DNA of 64,000 nt from Sabethes cyaneus (taxonomy: Eukaryota; Arthropoda; Insecta; Diptera; Culicidae). The stretch covers positions 137,282,951 to 137,346,950 of the forward strand of contig NC_071355.1 in the NCBI RefSeq assembly GCF_943734655.1, read 5' to 3'. The position numbers were made by a program, and so were the translations under genes. Shown here piece by piece: positions 12,545 through 23,619 of the stretch (the first letter of the stretch is position 1; each line of letters starts with the position of its first letter). Under the pieces are notes generated by a model that worked only from the letters and a program-made list of their open reading frames with translations, was not told where the DNA came from and ran no database searches.

Positions 12545-12930
12545 TGGCGATATATCTTTGCAACGTCTACGATCAACACGATAGCATCAGTTCGTGCTCG
12601 CATAACCGTAGGTCCTCCTGCACTATCGGCCCAACGAGCAAAGAGTCATTAAGAGAAGGACCCCACCCGAACCATCGTTGTAGTACTACTTTCACGAACG
12701 ACTGGATGGTGTAGCATATAATAAGACGGCACCTTTTCGTTTGTGTTCTCCGTTACCGGTTCCATGTGCCCCAGTCGATGATATTCACACTTGAAATCCA
12801 CGTATTGCGCGCGAAGAATTGGATTGCGAGCTAATCGTTTCTCCAGAAGATGAAAACGATGGAGAGCAGTTTTATTATTATCTTTCAGACTATGGATTAG
12901 GTTCTCTTTAAAGGGAAGACGCTATATAGC
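12545..12930 (-). pseudogene. BEL/Pao reverse transcriptase, N-terminal half
   Basis: Minus-strand remnant reading, with frame changes, LEKRLARNPILRAQYVDF, YHRLGHMEPV and then, below a frameshift, motifs equivalent to NDTLLVGPTVQEDL and VAKIYRQ. This is the conserved N-terminal RT region of BEL/Pao elements. The next residues of the family continue at 11021, on the other side of the hAT-like insertion. It is not functional. Confidence 0.8.
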
Positions 12931-13019
12931 GTACCTCAGGATCACGTTTCACAGTTCGGCGAAAGAATTCCTCGCAATAAGTTTCATTGGGCGAATAATT
13001 TGGTTTATACTAATTATAC

Positions 13020-13270
13020 TGGTTATGGTTTATAATAATTACCATGGAAATGATTCGCCGAGGGAAATCCCTCCAGGAGTAGCAAATATGTCAAAAAAAA
13101 TCTCCGCTCCCAGTACAACATCAATAGTGCTTGATTTATCGAAGGCGGGATCGGCTAGTGTGATACCATTTGGAATTTTCCATGTGCTGGTCTCTAAATT
13201 CAGTTGGAAGTCCGAGTCTTTCTTGTTTTTATTTTTTTTGTCGGAAGATTTGACCACTGCGACCATTATT
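13020..13270 (-). pseudogene. BEL/Pao aspartic protease (A17) fragment
   Basis: Minus-strand frame with WKIPNGITLADPAFDK, IDVVLGAEIFFDI and GGISLGESFPW. This is the signature stretch of the BEL/Pao peptidase A17 domain, the processing protease between gag and RT. The catalytic DTG region should lie upstream and was not recovered. The position between gag (above 13485) and RT (below 12930) is correct for one element in minus orientation. Confidence 0.82.
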
Positions 13271-13484
13271 TTGATCTATTGTGGTATTTGTTTTTATTTT
13301 GGGGAGGTTTTACGATAGAAGCGAATAACCAATATAAGCAGAACGCTCGCTGCCAATCGCATATCAGCTTTAACATGCTTTCGTATGCATTCGTATCCGT
13401 TCGTGTGTTTTTGTAGAAAAAAGTGACTCGCTACCGCCAGGTTCGCTAGTATCTGTAGAAAGTAGCATGTACGTGTCTGGATTT

Positions 13485-14020
13485 CTACTTCCACTTCTGT
13501 TCTGTGCTGAGATGTTGGATTGCCTTGCGTGCACAGCAACGTATGATGTTTAGATCCACATTTTTTGCAGTAATTTTAAAATGCGCATTCTCGTGCGAAA
13601 TATCCCTTTCGAAAACAACTGCGGCGCAGTTGATTTCTTTCGACGATTTTCTCCTTTTTTGATACTGGCAAACGAGCAAAAGTCCCGTGCTCGATATTCA
13701 TTAAATGCTCCGTGTGTACCCAATCGAGGCTGGAACGACCGTTTGGGTTGCGCTTGCGGCTGTGGCTGTCCATCGGACGGCTTGTTTGCTATTTGTTGAA
13801 GCACGTTGACCTTACGCTGGGTGAACTCCGTGAGATCTCGAAAACGTATGGCTCTTTGTGATGCTGAATGCTCTTCCCAATCGCTTCGGGTGACGAAATC
13901 CAACCGGCAGGAAATAAAATGCACTAAAGTAGATCCCAATACTCGGTTTTTTCTCCCAGCTATTTTAATAACGTTACATTGGCTTCAAACTTCTCGACCA
14001 AAGAGTGTAAGTCACCAGTT
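13485..14020 (-). pseudogene. BEL/Pao gag with zinc knuckles, degraded
   Basis: Minus-strand remnant. An N-terminal part reads RLDFVTRSDWEEHSAS and DLTEFTQRKVNVLQQ, as in Pao-type gag. After a Gln/Pro-rich linker come a knuckle-like FRKGYFARECAF and, in a shifted frame, KKCGSKHHTLL, the typical end of BEL/Pao nucleocapsid. In the element it would form particles and bind RNA. Frameshifts separate the parts. Confidence 0.78.
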
Positions 14021-14029
14021 CTAGGCGAA

Positions 14030-15240
14030 CCTGTATCTCGGGTAGATCTCTTTCCGCGTTGAACTCAGTGACGAATTTTCGGAATAGCGAGAACGACGCT
14101 GCAATACTGCGACCACGAGTTTTGAGGTTGTGTAATTTACGCTACAGTCCGGACATGATAACGGGATCTATAAATTGAGATTAAGTAGCTTTGACGAGAA
14201 AAACTATCGGAGTAGGAGCGGTAATTACCTTCTATAGGCAATGGTTTTGCCTTGTATAAATAATTTAATACTTATTTGTTGACTGGAACACAATATGCCT
14301 TATTTATTGATTTGGCGATCATGTCCCTTCGGGATGACGTTGGCGAAATGAGGAAGCGGGTGTCGGTCGATCGTTGGCGTGCAATGGAAAGACTCGGTAG
14401 AATAACCACAAGCGGTGTAACCTTTTGGAATGTTACTATAACCTGATTTTTATTGGATTGTGCCTTGAATATAATTCAATAGAACCGCGTCCAAAATGGC
14501 GAATGGGTAGCGTCCTGATCGAGGTGTCCTGTAGACGTCTCTCCCATATACGTTTTATCAGCAGCCGGGTGAACAAACTTGGTCGACGTTCATCCGGTTC
14601 GAAGGACCAGATGTTAATAGCTCCAATGGAGGGCAGAAAACCAGCAAGACGGCACCTCCAACCGGGGCAGAAAACCAGCTTAGATACGGCTGACTCCGAA
14701 CGTCGTGTAGTATAATTTCTCGATGACAAAATATTGAACTATTATCTGTTTTCACTAATCACTACCGATTTATTTTTACTGTATTGACGCTACACCCTTT
14801 TAACCTTAACAAACATGTATTCAATTTTAATTAATTTTAACTTGGTACAAATATAAAATGGTCAATGGTTATGCGACAGAGTCGCCGATTGAAAAAAATG
14901 TCCTTTCCGCTTGGCGCCAAATTGAATACTGTCTGGTCACTACCAGTAAGCCAAAGGCTCCTGCCTCTGAGCCAGCGATTGTTTGATTAGCCGAGGTTGG
15001 CAATGGCAATTGTAATTGGCGATTAATCGGTTGCCCTAGTGGCTTGAATTCGTCGATCCAGTTCAGTGCTGGTCCACGCACTGTTTTCGTCCGTACACTT
15101 GTTATAGTATTGCATAACAATTATGAAAATTGTGTTCTTTGTATACCAATTTATTAAAAACGCCCTACTAATCCTGACCTGGATGGAATCCGTTAATCCA
15201 TCTTTAAAACGAGCTGCTCTGTACTCTGTCAACCCTTAAG
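14030..15240. other. Upstream part of BEL/Pao element or unrelated; no gene
   Basis: By position this should include the 5' LTR and leader of the minus-strand BEL/Pao element. I could not define LTR ends or a primer-binding site. The overlapping short frames here (about 14.4-15.2 kb) show no family features. Confidence 0.4.
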
Positions 15241-15241
15241 A

Positions 15242-15432
15242 AAGATTTTTAATGTGTCGCTACCTTCTGGAGTTTTACCATATCGCTTCTCGCCCGATTA
15301 TTCCATAATCGCTTACAAATTGACACAGTTTATTCTGATTTATTAGCGGCATTCGATAAAATCGAATACCATTTAGATACCAACTCTCTGCAAATGCTGT
15401 TGAATTTTTTTGATGATTGGTACTGAGTAACA
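15242..15432 (+). pseudogene. Jockey-type LINE RT fragment
   Basis: Plus-strand frame NRLQIDTVYSDLLAAFDKI followed by EYHL, the A motif of a non-LTR RT, ending at a stop near 15426. Upstream residues resemble the LLEF and TSR region before that motif. A C-terminal LINE piece in the same orientation lies at 19985-20330, beyond the nested element that starts at 15478. They may be parts of one insertion, but the RT core between them is missing. Confidence 0.72.
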
Positions 15433-16119
15433 GAATGGTCCTAAGTACTGTTAGGGCAACTGCAAGGGGGTAAGGGCTAGGGGTAAGACGAACAGGGTGG
15501 GTAAGACGGACAGGTGGTTGATTCTACCAGTTAAGCATTAAAATTCGTAAATGTTTTGATGGGCATCCAACCATCTTGCTATCTCATGATGTCTGAACGT
15601 TTTCATCATCATTTAGAACTTTCCAATTTTGATAAAGTACAGAAAAACTAAAAATTGGAAATTATTCTGCATCTGGATGTAACTTTTTTGAAGTAGGACT
15701 ACTTCTTTGATTTCTATATTGGGGTGCACTTTAGAAAAACGAAAAGGGAATATGTAACGAAAAGTGGTTATGGTTTGCACGCTTATAACTCAGTCATCCG
15801 TCAACAGATTCTAGAGATATTGGTATCAATCGATTGGAAATTTTTCAAAAAATCCATAACAATACAATAGATTCCATGTTTCCCAAACAGACGTTTAATA
15901 ATTGAGAAAATATTAGACGTATATTCATTATTTCATTATTTTCATGTTTTTGCCTTCCCACGCCAATGCTTCCCTAGCACAGATGACAGAAATATATATG
16001 AGATGAGCTATGGGTTAAGCTGACCTTTGATTGTATTTAATTTACGCTCTATAGAATCTGCTCGAAAGTTGTTGAGCTTCAGTGGGTGCTGCTTGCTCGG
16101 AATAAGGCATCGAAGACAT

Positions 16120-16575
16120 TCAAATTCACCAAGCAAGACGCCAACAAACCGAAGAAGCCACCGACTCGCCCGCCAGCGAACAATATGGTTTTTGCTGCTA
16201 TCAATACCCAGTAAAATCAATGGATCCTCGCTGCAAGCCGTTAGAAGTAAATCGCCGCTAGCCACAATTGTGACGTTCCAAGGTTGGACACATTTGTGAA
16301 AAAGGTTTTGAAATTAGCTGTCGAAAAGCTGGTCCAAACAAAAAGAACAGGCGCTTCCGATTTGTTCAAGGTTGATAAAACGGACGAAAACAATATCTTT
16401 GCTAACTGCTGCAAAGGCGGCTCCGATTAAAGCTGTACTACTGGACTAAATATGCGGGTGCCCCCGAACAAAAATCTACTAAGCCAATGAAAACCATAGC
16501 AAAGGCACCGAAAGCCCCAGTCAAAGGTAGTTGTTCCAGCGGAGAAGGTGCCCGAAAAAAACTGTTGCCTAGATG
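16120..16575 (+). pseudogene. Histone H1 pseudogene, copy 1
   Basis: Linker histone remnant read over several frames: basic KFTKQDANKPKKPP, PPASEQ, MVFAAINT, NGSSLQAVR, TFVKKVLKLAVEK, LVQTK and RTGASDLFKV, the order of an H1 globular domain, then a KAPKAP-type tail. Stops and frameshifts disable it. Intact H1 binds linker DNA between nucleosomes. A histone-type stem-loop follows at 16621. The upstream block is shared with copy 2. Confidence 0.82.
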
Positions 16576-16620
16576 TAAATTTCCTTGATTTTCATTACTA
16601 ATATCTGGTAGAAAACAATC

Positions 16621-16636
16621 AGTTCTTTTAAGAACT
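16621..16636 (+). terminator. Histone 3' stem-loop of H1 copy 1
   Basis: AGTTCTTTTAAGAACT can form a 6 bp stem with a four-base loop, about 45 bases after the H1 remnant. This is the placement and form of replication-dependent histone 3' ends. The same sequence follows H1 copy 2. Confidence 0.7.
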
Positions 16637-16786
16637 ACTGAATAAAAGTAATAATACGAAGCAGTTAAATTGATTTTTCTCACATTATCACAGCCACATT
16701 ATCTGGCAAAAGAAAACTGCGACACTTCGTAATTCGAGACTAAGCGTTTAGTGAGAAAATCGAATTGCATCTTCATTTATATATTA

Positions 16787-16802
16787 GGCCCTAAAAAGGG
16801 CT
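16787..16802 (-). terminator. Histone 3' stem-loop of H2B
   Basis: On the minus strand AGCCCTTTTTAGGGCC matches the histone stem-loop consensus GGCYCTTTTCAGRGCC at 14 of 16 positions. It lies about 45 bases past the end of the H2B remnant. Confidence 0.8.
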
Positions 16803-16845
16803 AATTGTTGTATAGTTACAGAACCCTGACCAGATACATTTACTA

Positions 16846-17063
16846 TAGACCGGTATACTTTGGTACCTTCCGAGACGGCGCGCTTGGAAAAATCACCCGG
16901 CACAACCACACACAACTGTGAATGCATGTCTGCCATGCCCGTTGCCGTGCTATCCCAGTCAGCATTAAATGCAAGAAAATAGCGTTGCTCTCCTTAGTGG
17001 CGTGGCTTCTTCTTCTTTTTTCCTATCGCACTTTGCGGCCTTTCCACTGGTTTTCGGTCGCAT
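16846..17063 (-). pseudogene. Histone H2B pseudogene
   Basis: The minus strand begins MRPKTSGKAAK (start codon at 17063), then a lysine-rich stretch equivalent to KKKKRKR, and ends with PGDFSKRAVSEGTKVY, matching the H2B C-terminal helix region PGELAKHAVSEGTKAV. Most of the histone fold between is missing, so it encodes no functional histone. It is divergent from the H2A remnant at 17340, the normal head-to-head arrangement, with about 280 bp of shared upstream sequence. Its 3' stem-loop survives. Confidence 0.85.
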
Positions 17064-17339
17064 GAAGACGATGCTTCATATTAGGTTGCTCTGCAGAAAC
17101 TGGTAGCTCTTCATTAAGGAAGCACCGGACACCGGTTTTGTTCAAACAATGTACGGTTTCGTTGTGCGTTGTACCGCCTTTCTTTCGTGTCTATGATTCT
17201 CTGCCCTACGTGGATCCGCCTTTGTTACATTTTGCTGCCGTTTGCTCTGGTATATAATCAGAAGTAAGCCGGCGAACGGTATCATTTTCGCATTGGCATC
17301 GGTACGGTACAGAACAGACAGAGAGTTGCGATTATATCT

Positions 17340-17600
17340 CCCTCACTGGACTCGGTAAACTGGTAAAACGCAGCGCAGCGGCAGCAGCAGCAGCGGATCA
17401 TTGTTTGGTGTAGAGTGCGCCGAACGCGTTGGTACCGGAGCATCGATCTATTATCAGCTATATTAGAATATTTGGTTGCGGGAGCGGAAGAGCTTGAATC
17501 AATGGAAAATGCTCTTTCCGATAACCATTGTCACAATTGCCCTGGGAGGTGTTGTTTCAAACATTCAAGCCATTCTGCTGGCCGGATTTTCAACCACATA
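17340..17600 (+). pseudogene. Histone H2A pseudogene, copy 1
   Basis: Plus-strand remnant. The N-terminus is eroded (TGLGK for SGRGK). It then reads ERVGTGASIYLSAILEYL, VAGAEELESMENALSDN and, in another frame, VTIALGGVVSNIQAILL, the H2A C-terminal block VTIAQGGVLPNIQAVLL. The segment after the first residues, and the region between ARDN and VTIA, are deleted. H2A pairs with H2B in nucleosomes, but this copy cannot. A stem-loop follows at 17614. Confidence 0.87.
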
Positions 17601-17613
17601 ATTTACCACAACC

Positions 17614-17629
17614 CGTCCTTTTTAGGACG
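17614..17629 (+). terminator. Histone 3' stem-loop of H2A copy 1
   Basis: CGTCCTTTTTAGGACG forms a 6 bp stem with a TTTT loop just downstream of the H2A remnant. Confidence 0.72.
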
Positions 17630-17974
17630 AACGAATTTGTTTATGAAGAGATGAAAATTTTCTGTATACCAAATTTCCAAATGTCGCTGATTCTTTAAAA
17701 CATGAAGAATTTCTTCTGATTTGATCTTTAAAACGTTAAATATGTGGTGACTCACCATGCGGTCTTCCAACTCATGACGTTGCTTTAATTTTATTTTTGC
17801 TAAAAAATTTTGCCTTCCCACGCCAATGCTTCCCTAACACGGATGACAGAAATATATAGGAGAAGAGCTATGGATTAAATTCCCTTTGAATTGAATCAAA
17901 GTTTGATTGTATTCAATTTACGCTCTATAGAATCCGCTCGAAAATCGTTGAGCTTCAGCTGTTCTTCCCCGGAA

Positions 17975-18275
17975 TAAGGCAACGAAGACATCCAAATTCA
18001 CTAAGCGAGACGCCAAGAAACCGAAGAGTCAACGGATCCTCGTTGCAAGCCGTCTAGAAGTATATCGCCGCCAGCTACAATTGTGACGTTTCAAGGTTGG
18101 ACACATTCGTGAAAAACAAAGAACTGGCGCTTCCGGTTCGTTCGCCTATTAAACTTGCTAGCGAGAAGCAAGATTACTAAGTCAATGAAGACCATAGCAA
18201 AGGCATCGAAAACTCCAAAGCCAAAAGAAGTTCTAACGGAGAATGCTGTCTGAAAAAAGCTGCTGCCAAGCAGTA
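17975..18275 (+). pseudogene. Histone H1 pseudogene, copy 2
   Basis: Same upstream block and basic N-terminal part as copy 1, then a deletion joins it to the GSSLQAV-like part, the TF(V)KN block and an ASGSF-like part, followed by a shortened Ala/Lys tail. It is shorter than copy 1 and has several stops. The stem-loop at 18319-18334 is identical to that of copy 1. Confidence 0.78.
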
Positions 18276-18318
18276 AATTTCTTCGATTTGTATTATTAAC
18301 AGCTGGTAGAAAACAATC

Positions 18319-18334
18319 AGTTCTTTTAAGAACT
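18319..18334 (+). terminator. Histone 3' stem-loop of H1 copy 2
   Basis: AGTTCTTTTAAGAACT again, in the same position relative to the H1 remnant. Confidence 0.7.
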
Positions 18335-18427
18335 ACTGAATAAGTATATGAAGCAGTTGAATTGATTTTGCGAACGGCATCATTTTCGCGTTGTTTGGGT
18401 TGCAAATAATAATGAGAGTTACGATTT

Positions 18428-18541
18428 TATCTCCCTGTCCGGACGCGGCAAAGGTGGTAAAACTCGGCAGCAGTCGATTATTGTTTGGTGTGGAGTGGAA
18501 ATTACGCCGACCGTGTTGGATTCGAAACATCGATCTATTTA
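18428..18541 (+). pseudogene. Histone H2A pseudogene, copy 2
   Basis: Better N-terminus than copy 1: LSGRGKGGKTR, where the start Met has become Leu. A deletion follows, then CLVWSGNYADRVG for the family RLLRKGNYAERVG and a further SIYL. It stops there, so the C-terminal half is missing. Both copies share the deletion after KTR, so that loss predates the tandem duplication. Confidence 0.85.
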
Positions 18542-19984
18542 AAACAAAGCTGTCAGACTGGTGCAGTATTTTGCTTTCGAATGATTAAATTGAAACTTTC
18601 ATTCTTTACTTTGCTTGTTTATTATTTAGCTGCGAAAATAGTAAAACTTCTGCGACCTTGCCATTTTCAGCACACCACAGACGACCTTCATAGCGTAATG
18701 GCGAATTACTGTAAATTACGGCATCACGAAACAAAATACAGATGCCAGCGGTCCAGTGCCAGTCCAGGCAGAATCGTAATCGTGTTCCCAACCTTCTTTA
18801 ACAAAACAGTAGCGTGTCCATGATGTAGTCGAAACAAATCGTATCACATACACATGTGTATAAAGCTGCCTAGCGGAACCAAGGATGCCGGATTTTTGCA
18901 AAAAATAATCTGCATCTACCCGAAACTGTTCGAAATAATTCCCCAAATCTGCACCAACATGTATCACATGTAAGAACACAATTTTTTAATGCGCAACTTG
19001 AGTATTTATATATGAAATTCAAACAAATATCACCGGCTTTAGCATTGGGAGACGAATTCCACTACATTCGTAGTCCTACTTCAAGCCTGCGCCCGTGCCA
19101 CTAGGCATGGACCCTTGTACTTTTTCCATCTAAATTGAGCTTTTTGAGTGGCTTAATTCCAAAATGTTGCTCATAGCATGAAGTATTTCGATTCAATACC
19201 TTCTCAAGTAACGTGTGCATTGAAATAATACGTAATTTCATTTGCGTATTTAAAATTGTGAACGTTTTAAAAGAATGTATAATGGTGGGGTGAAATGGAC
19301 AACTGCTAGTGTGTGTAAGATGGTCAGTGAATATATTATACTAAAATTGTTGATTTTGCTTCTTAGCGATATCTCAAGCATATAAATTTAGCATATAAAT
19401 TAGCAGCGGCCAGGCATGAAACAGTTTTTGGAATGCTTGTTCATATTGCCGCTGCCAAACAATTTTCTATTGGCTGCCTCTAGTGGGAGGGGGTGGACTG
19501 TCTCCTTCATTTTTTGCACGCTACACCACCATATTTTACGTATTCAATTTGTTAAGGGTCAATAAAAATAATAATATGCTCTCAGTTGGGGCGATTTACA
19601 ATACCTGTCCATCTTACCCCACCACATTGTCTGTTTCTCCCACAGTACTAGAAAAGTTCACTTTTTTGGACCATTTTTGAAAAACATTTTTTGTTAAATA
19701 TTTCACTAGCTGTTTTTGAGAACAATAAATTGAACTAAAGTAAACTTTAGTAAATTTAGGTTTTATAAAAGTTCTCTGTATTATATTAGCTGTTCTTCTT
19801 AACCTGTTCGTCTTACTCACAGTACCCCTACACACCGTTTTCTCGCAAACGCTCGCTCATCAGCTTCGAGTATACAATTTCATAAACGAAACTACTTTTA
19901 AAAATTGAGGTTTTTTGTTAGAGTCTAAGCTCCTTTTAAAGAACATATCACTTTCGTTTGCACTGAAGTCTCTAGAATCTTAAT

Positions 19985-20330
19985 TTTTAGTTCAGTTCAG
20001 GGTGGCCAGGTCTTTTCGAATGTCTTAAGATACTCTATTGTTGCCTGGTGCGGTCCACATTGGAATATGCATCTATAGTTTGGGCACCACACTATCGAAA
20101 TAGTACGTATAAATAATTTTGGTTTTGCTCTACGTAATTTACCCTAGAACGATCCTTTCAATCTTCCAAGTTGTCGATCAGATTCCTTCATAGCGGGTCG
20201 CGTCCAAGTTGACTGTCCAAGCTTGATTTCTGAGATCCCATCCATTTCTTCGTCTTTCTACGACTCGCACTAGTTATTGTCAGTTTGACTAAACTGACCA
20301 CTAAATAGTATGTGGCGCGTGTTCAATCAG
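19985..20330 (+). pseudogene. Jockey-type LINE, C-terminal ORF2 fragment
   Basis: Plus-strand remnant with CLVRSTLEYASIVWAPHY-like sequence in mixed frames (the clear piece encodes LEYASIVWAPHYRNS), FALRNLPWNDPFNLPSC and a following region resembling the end of Jockey-clade ORF2. Stops are frequent. Same orientation as the fragment at 15242. Confidence 0.7.
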
Positions 20331-21925
20331 TGCTTCAATGTGTACGAGTTTAAATTGTCTCGCCCTATTTTGAGAAAGGCCTTTGCTTGAGCGCTTATTA
20401 ACTCTTAGGTTATTTTTATGTATTTTGTTAAGCAGATAGTTGCTTTTTATTGTCTTAGTTTTCATAAGTTTTACCTACGTGTTATTTATGTTATGAATAT
20501 TTTGTATCATTTGGTTTTGTCAACTGCTGATACGTAATATTGATGGTTTTGTGCCTGCTGGAGAAGGAGCATTGATTATGTTTATAATTTTTTCACTTCA
20601 GTAAAGTTTTCGAGTTTTCCCTTCCGATGAAGAATAATGAATAAAACAAAACTTCTTGGAAGTATTTCTAGTGTCAACTTAATGTGTGCATACTAAATCG
20701 GTTCGGTGGTTACTCTATCGACATGCGACATAATTTTGCGAGTATCAAAAAAAACCAAACCATTGTCCAATGACGCAACAATCTAACTGTATTTCAAAAA
20801 TCTATTCTATAGATAACTGATTCACACTTTTTCATTGTGTGCCTAAACACATCAGAAGAAAAACAGAGTTTACAATGTTATTATTAGTATATTAACATAC
20901 AGAAATCCCCTCCAATGTAACAACATCACAGCAAACGTGCGTGTATATACCTACCATATAAGATGGAAAATCCTCCCATTATGTACTGATGAAACGCTTT
21001 GCACAAAGCTTAACACGTACGGGGTGCAATACATAAGTCAGTGAAGCATTGTTGCTTATATCACCTCAACATTTCCATCAACAGGGGGCGGTTGATCCAA
21101 ATTTCGTGGGATAAGAAATGTATTAAGAGAGAATCATGTGATGAATTTATTGAGCTGATTACAGACACACAATTTATTTCGTTTTGTTTTATCTCGCTTT
21201 GCTAAATAAGTTTCGTCTTTCTTACATTTTCCATTCATCAACCCGTTTATTGGCAGAGGGCTTTCCCTCCCTACACTTGCAAAGCACACTGAAGGACTAC
21301 AATGTGCTTCGTTTGGTAGATGTTTTGTACTTTTCCTGCTGTCTACCATCAGCTGGCAAGAAAGAAGATGGATTTATTGCCATCGTTTATATTGAAATTT
21401 AGAAATAAATGATCGTGTTTAATATGGTTAGAAGCGATAGCATCCGGAAAATTGCTTTATCGTTTGTGGTGACTCCCTGCTCATTTCGTTCACATACTGG
21501 CAGTGATTGGCAGCACTCAATTGTTCCACCCTCACCAAATTAAATCGTCGGAAATGAGGCAACAAGCCGTAGCCTTTGTTGTTTACCACCATCGAGTGCC
21601 ACGTTTCTATGCTTTGGTGGATTTGGTAATATTTTGCGGTGAATAGTGAGGAAGTCGTTATGCATTATGTAGATATACGTGTGTATTGACATGGGAGTAT
21701 TGACAAATTCATTTGTTGTATGTTATAAACTTACTGTGTGCGATACGTGGGCGTTTCAAATTTAAAAATAAAATGATCATCAAAGTTATTCTTGAGCGTC
21801 GTAGTACCACAGAGAACAGACCAACAGGGTCGAAGAAAGTAATCGACTTTTGGTCTGTAAAATCTGCTGGTGGCGCCCTTCACAAATATTTTGCCAAACG
21901 CATCAAAAAATATGCATGCAGCTTT
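20331..21925. other. No gene recognised
   Basis: No coding signal or repeat boundary that I can support. Confidence 0.5.
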
Positions 21926-21939
21926 ATCAATATTACTTT

Positions 21940-22061
21940 TTTTGTTAGATTATAGTCACTTTAACCAGCTTGGGTCATTCGTGACATTCGGGGTTGGGAT
22001 TTGAACCCGGGTCCTCGGCGTGAGTGGCACGTATGCTAACCACTACGCCGGGACTGACTCC
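21940..22061 (-). mobile_element. tRNA-derived SINE, copy 2 of 3
   Basis: On the minus strand: gtccCGGCGTAGTGGTTAGCA (A box), then GGGTTCAAATCCC (intact B box) and an AT-rich tail. The 14 bp duplication ATCAATATTACTTT at 21926-21939 and 22062-22075 proves insertion. It has a 10 bp insert between the boxes relative to copy 3. Confidence 0.88.
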
Positions 22062-22069
22062 ATCAATAT

Positions 22070-22389
22070 TACTTTATGCTGGAGTTACATACACAGAGAT
22101 GGCATATTAGCGATGGCAGCGACATTAAGTTTTAGTTTACCACCTACTGCTCGACGGGTCGAAGGATTACTCGTTGATTACATAAAAACCTTTTACACAC
22201 TTTTTGTCAATTACCTGTTAGTCTGTTCTATGTGTTAGTACAATTCCAAATATAATGCCGTTGCAAATTATTTTTAAAGCTTTTTGTTTTCCCCCCTCCC
22301 TTTGAAATTAGCTTTAAAAATCTGGGGCAAAAAATTTACAGCTTAAAAAACTCAAAAGATGAGTATGCAGAGCAGGGCGGGCGCTGCCC
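22070..22389. other. No gene recognised
   Basis: Sequence between the SINE and the TTAA element. The part around 22240-22370 resembles one end of the PIF/Harbinger-like MITE (G/C-rich tract and tttgccccagattttt-like stretch), but no full copy is present. Confidence 0.4.
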
Positions 22390-22940
22390 TTAACCCATTT
22401 CCTCCCTGCGCTGCGAAAACGCAACGCACTTTCATTCGATTCTAGAGAAGGCCCGGTTTAGAATATCAACTTGGACCATGAGAAACAAAGAAAGATTGGA
22501 AAAAAATCTAATCGACCTGTTTTTGCTCAAAGGTCAGATGTTACATGTAACATAATTACAGCTGTGACAAAACAACAGGTTTTGCTATTTTTCAGATAGT
22601 TAAGGACAAATGCTCATAAAACTTGATTTTACCTCTATTAACGCCTGACCTAATAATCAGTGTTAGTATGAATCGGCTGCTCGCCAAAAAAACTTTGTTT
22701 CATAATTTTGATTATTTTTGTAAGCTTTGCGTTGCGAAAACGCAACGCTAGGAAGAAACGAAATTCAAAATTTACAACAGGAACGTTTCTTTTCGTTCGT
22801 TCGCTGCGATGTTTCATTTGATGTCGTTGCTTTTTAGTAAACACATGAATGTAAATCTTATCTTTCGCTTGTTCAAAATATCCCGCAAACATTATAAAAG
22901 TTTACATAACATAGAATTCGCAGCTTCAAACATTGATGGC

Positions 22941-23317
22941 CAGTGTTGGGCACCGCTAATTCGCTAACTGACCAATCGAGAAACGCTAATTATACTTTAT
23001 AATTTATACTCAGACTAGCCAAATTGTTGCTGGTCCATATATCCTAATAAAGTGCCGCTGTTTATTTTAAAATTAATAAACTGTAAAGCATTTTATCCAT
23101 TATATTAGGTTTTGATCTTAGTTTTATTAAGAAAAGCCGTGTAATATATACAAATTAGTATTTATATGTAAAGTGATAAATTATAATGCAGGTTGTTGGG
23201 ATATGTTCAAAAATAAATAGTGACTATTAATTTGCAGTTTGTGGTTAGTGATTAGCAAAATTTCCACGATTATCGAGGAAATTATACCGGTTTGCGAATT
23301 AGCAGTGCCCAACACTG
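22941..23317. mobile_element. hAT-type MITE (377 bp)
   Basis: Ends CAGTGTTGGGCA and the near complement TGCCCAACACTG, followed inward by gctaattcgc and gcgaattagc. Flanked by ttgatggc and ctgatggc, an 8 bp duplication with one difference. Non-coding; nested in copy A of the TTAA family. Confidence 0.85.
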
Positions 23318-23619
23318 CTGATGGCAGATGAAGTAGCCGTTGTGATAAGAGCGTAATAAAATCGTTAAAGTAATTTTGCCTCCGGAATATTTGGAGGATT
23401 TGAGTGACAGTAACGAGAGTTTCATGGACCCAAATTTAATGTTACAATCTTTCCGGAACGTGTTGGTAGGCATTTAATCATCTGCGATGACATGCATTTA
23501 GTATTCAAACTGCATACTATGCGTCTAGTGCAAAGATGGTCTTCAACCCAAATGTTTCGATATCTATCATAAAGCATAATATGTAATACTCCTAGTCGTT
23601 CATTTAATCTTTATTAATA

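Larger units (their letters stand above)
15951..18600. repeat. Tandem duplication of the histone segment
   Basis: The block beginning tgccttcccacgccaatgct at 15951 begins again at 17811, followed in both by acgctctatagaatc and the H1 remnant. Unit 1 is about 1.86 kb. Unit 2 is about 0.8 kb because a deletion removed H2B and the H2B-H2A intergenic region. Confidence 0.8.
15689..19118. mobile_element. 3.4 kb insertion carrying histone pseudogenes
   Basis: Flanked by ACTTTTT on both sides (15682-15688 and 19119-19125), as expected of a target duplication in the interrupted MITE. Near its ends the sequence ttgaagtaggactac (15688) and its complement gtagtcctacttcaa (19070-19084) are inverted; 34 bp more lie outside the right one. 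The element at 30698-31515 has a related inner inverted repeat, tgacgtaggactacgtc. The interior carries H1, H2B and H2A remnants twice. Confidence 0.65.
15480..19828. mobile_element. TA-flanked MITE, gtaagacgaac family, copy 2, with insertion
   Basis: Left part 15480-15688 and right part 19119-19828 together match the 6854-7789 element in inverted orientation, including ggggtaagacgaacagg at the left and gtcttactcacagtacccc at the right, each next to TA. The break lies in the aactttttt tract and is filled by the histone-bearing insertion. Confidence 0.8.

Noticed and set aside
18716..18979. 87-codon minus-strand frame beside the histone remnants
   Set aside because: It has no recognisable motif, and it is not H3 or H4, which I looked for to complete the histone set.
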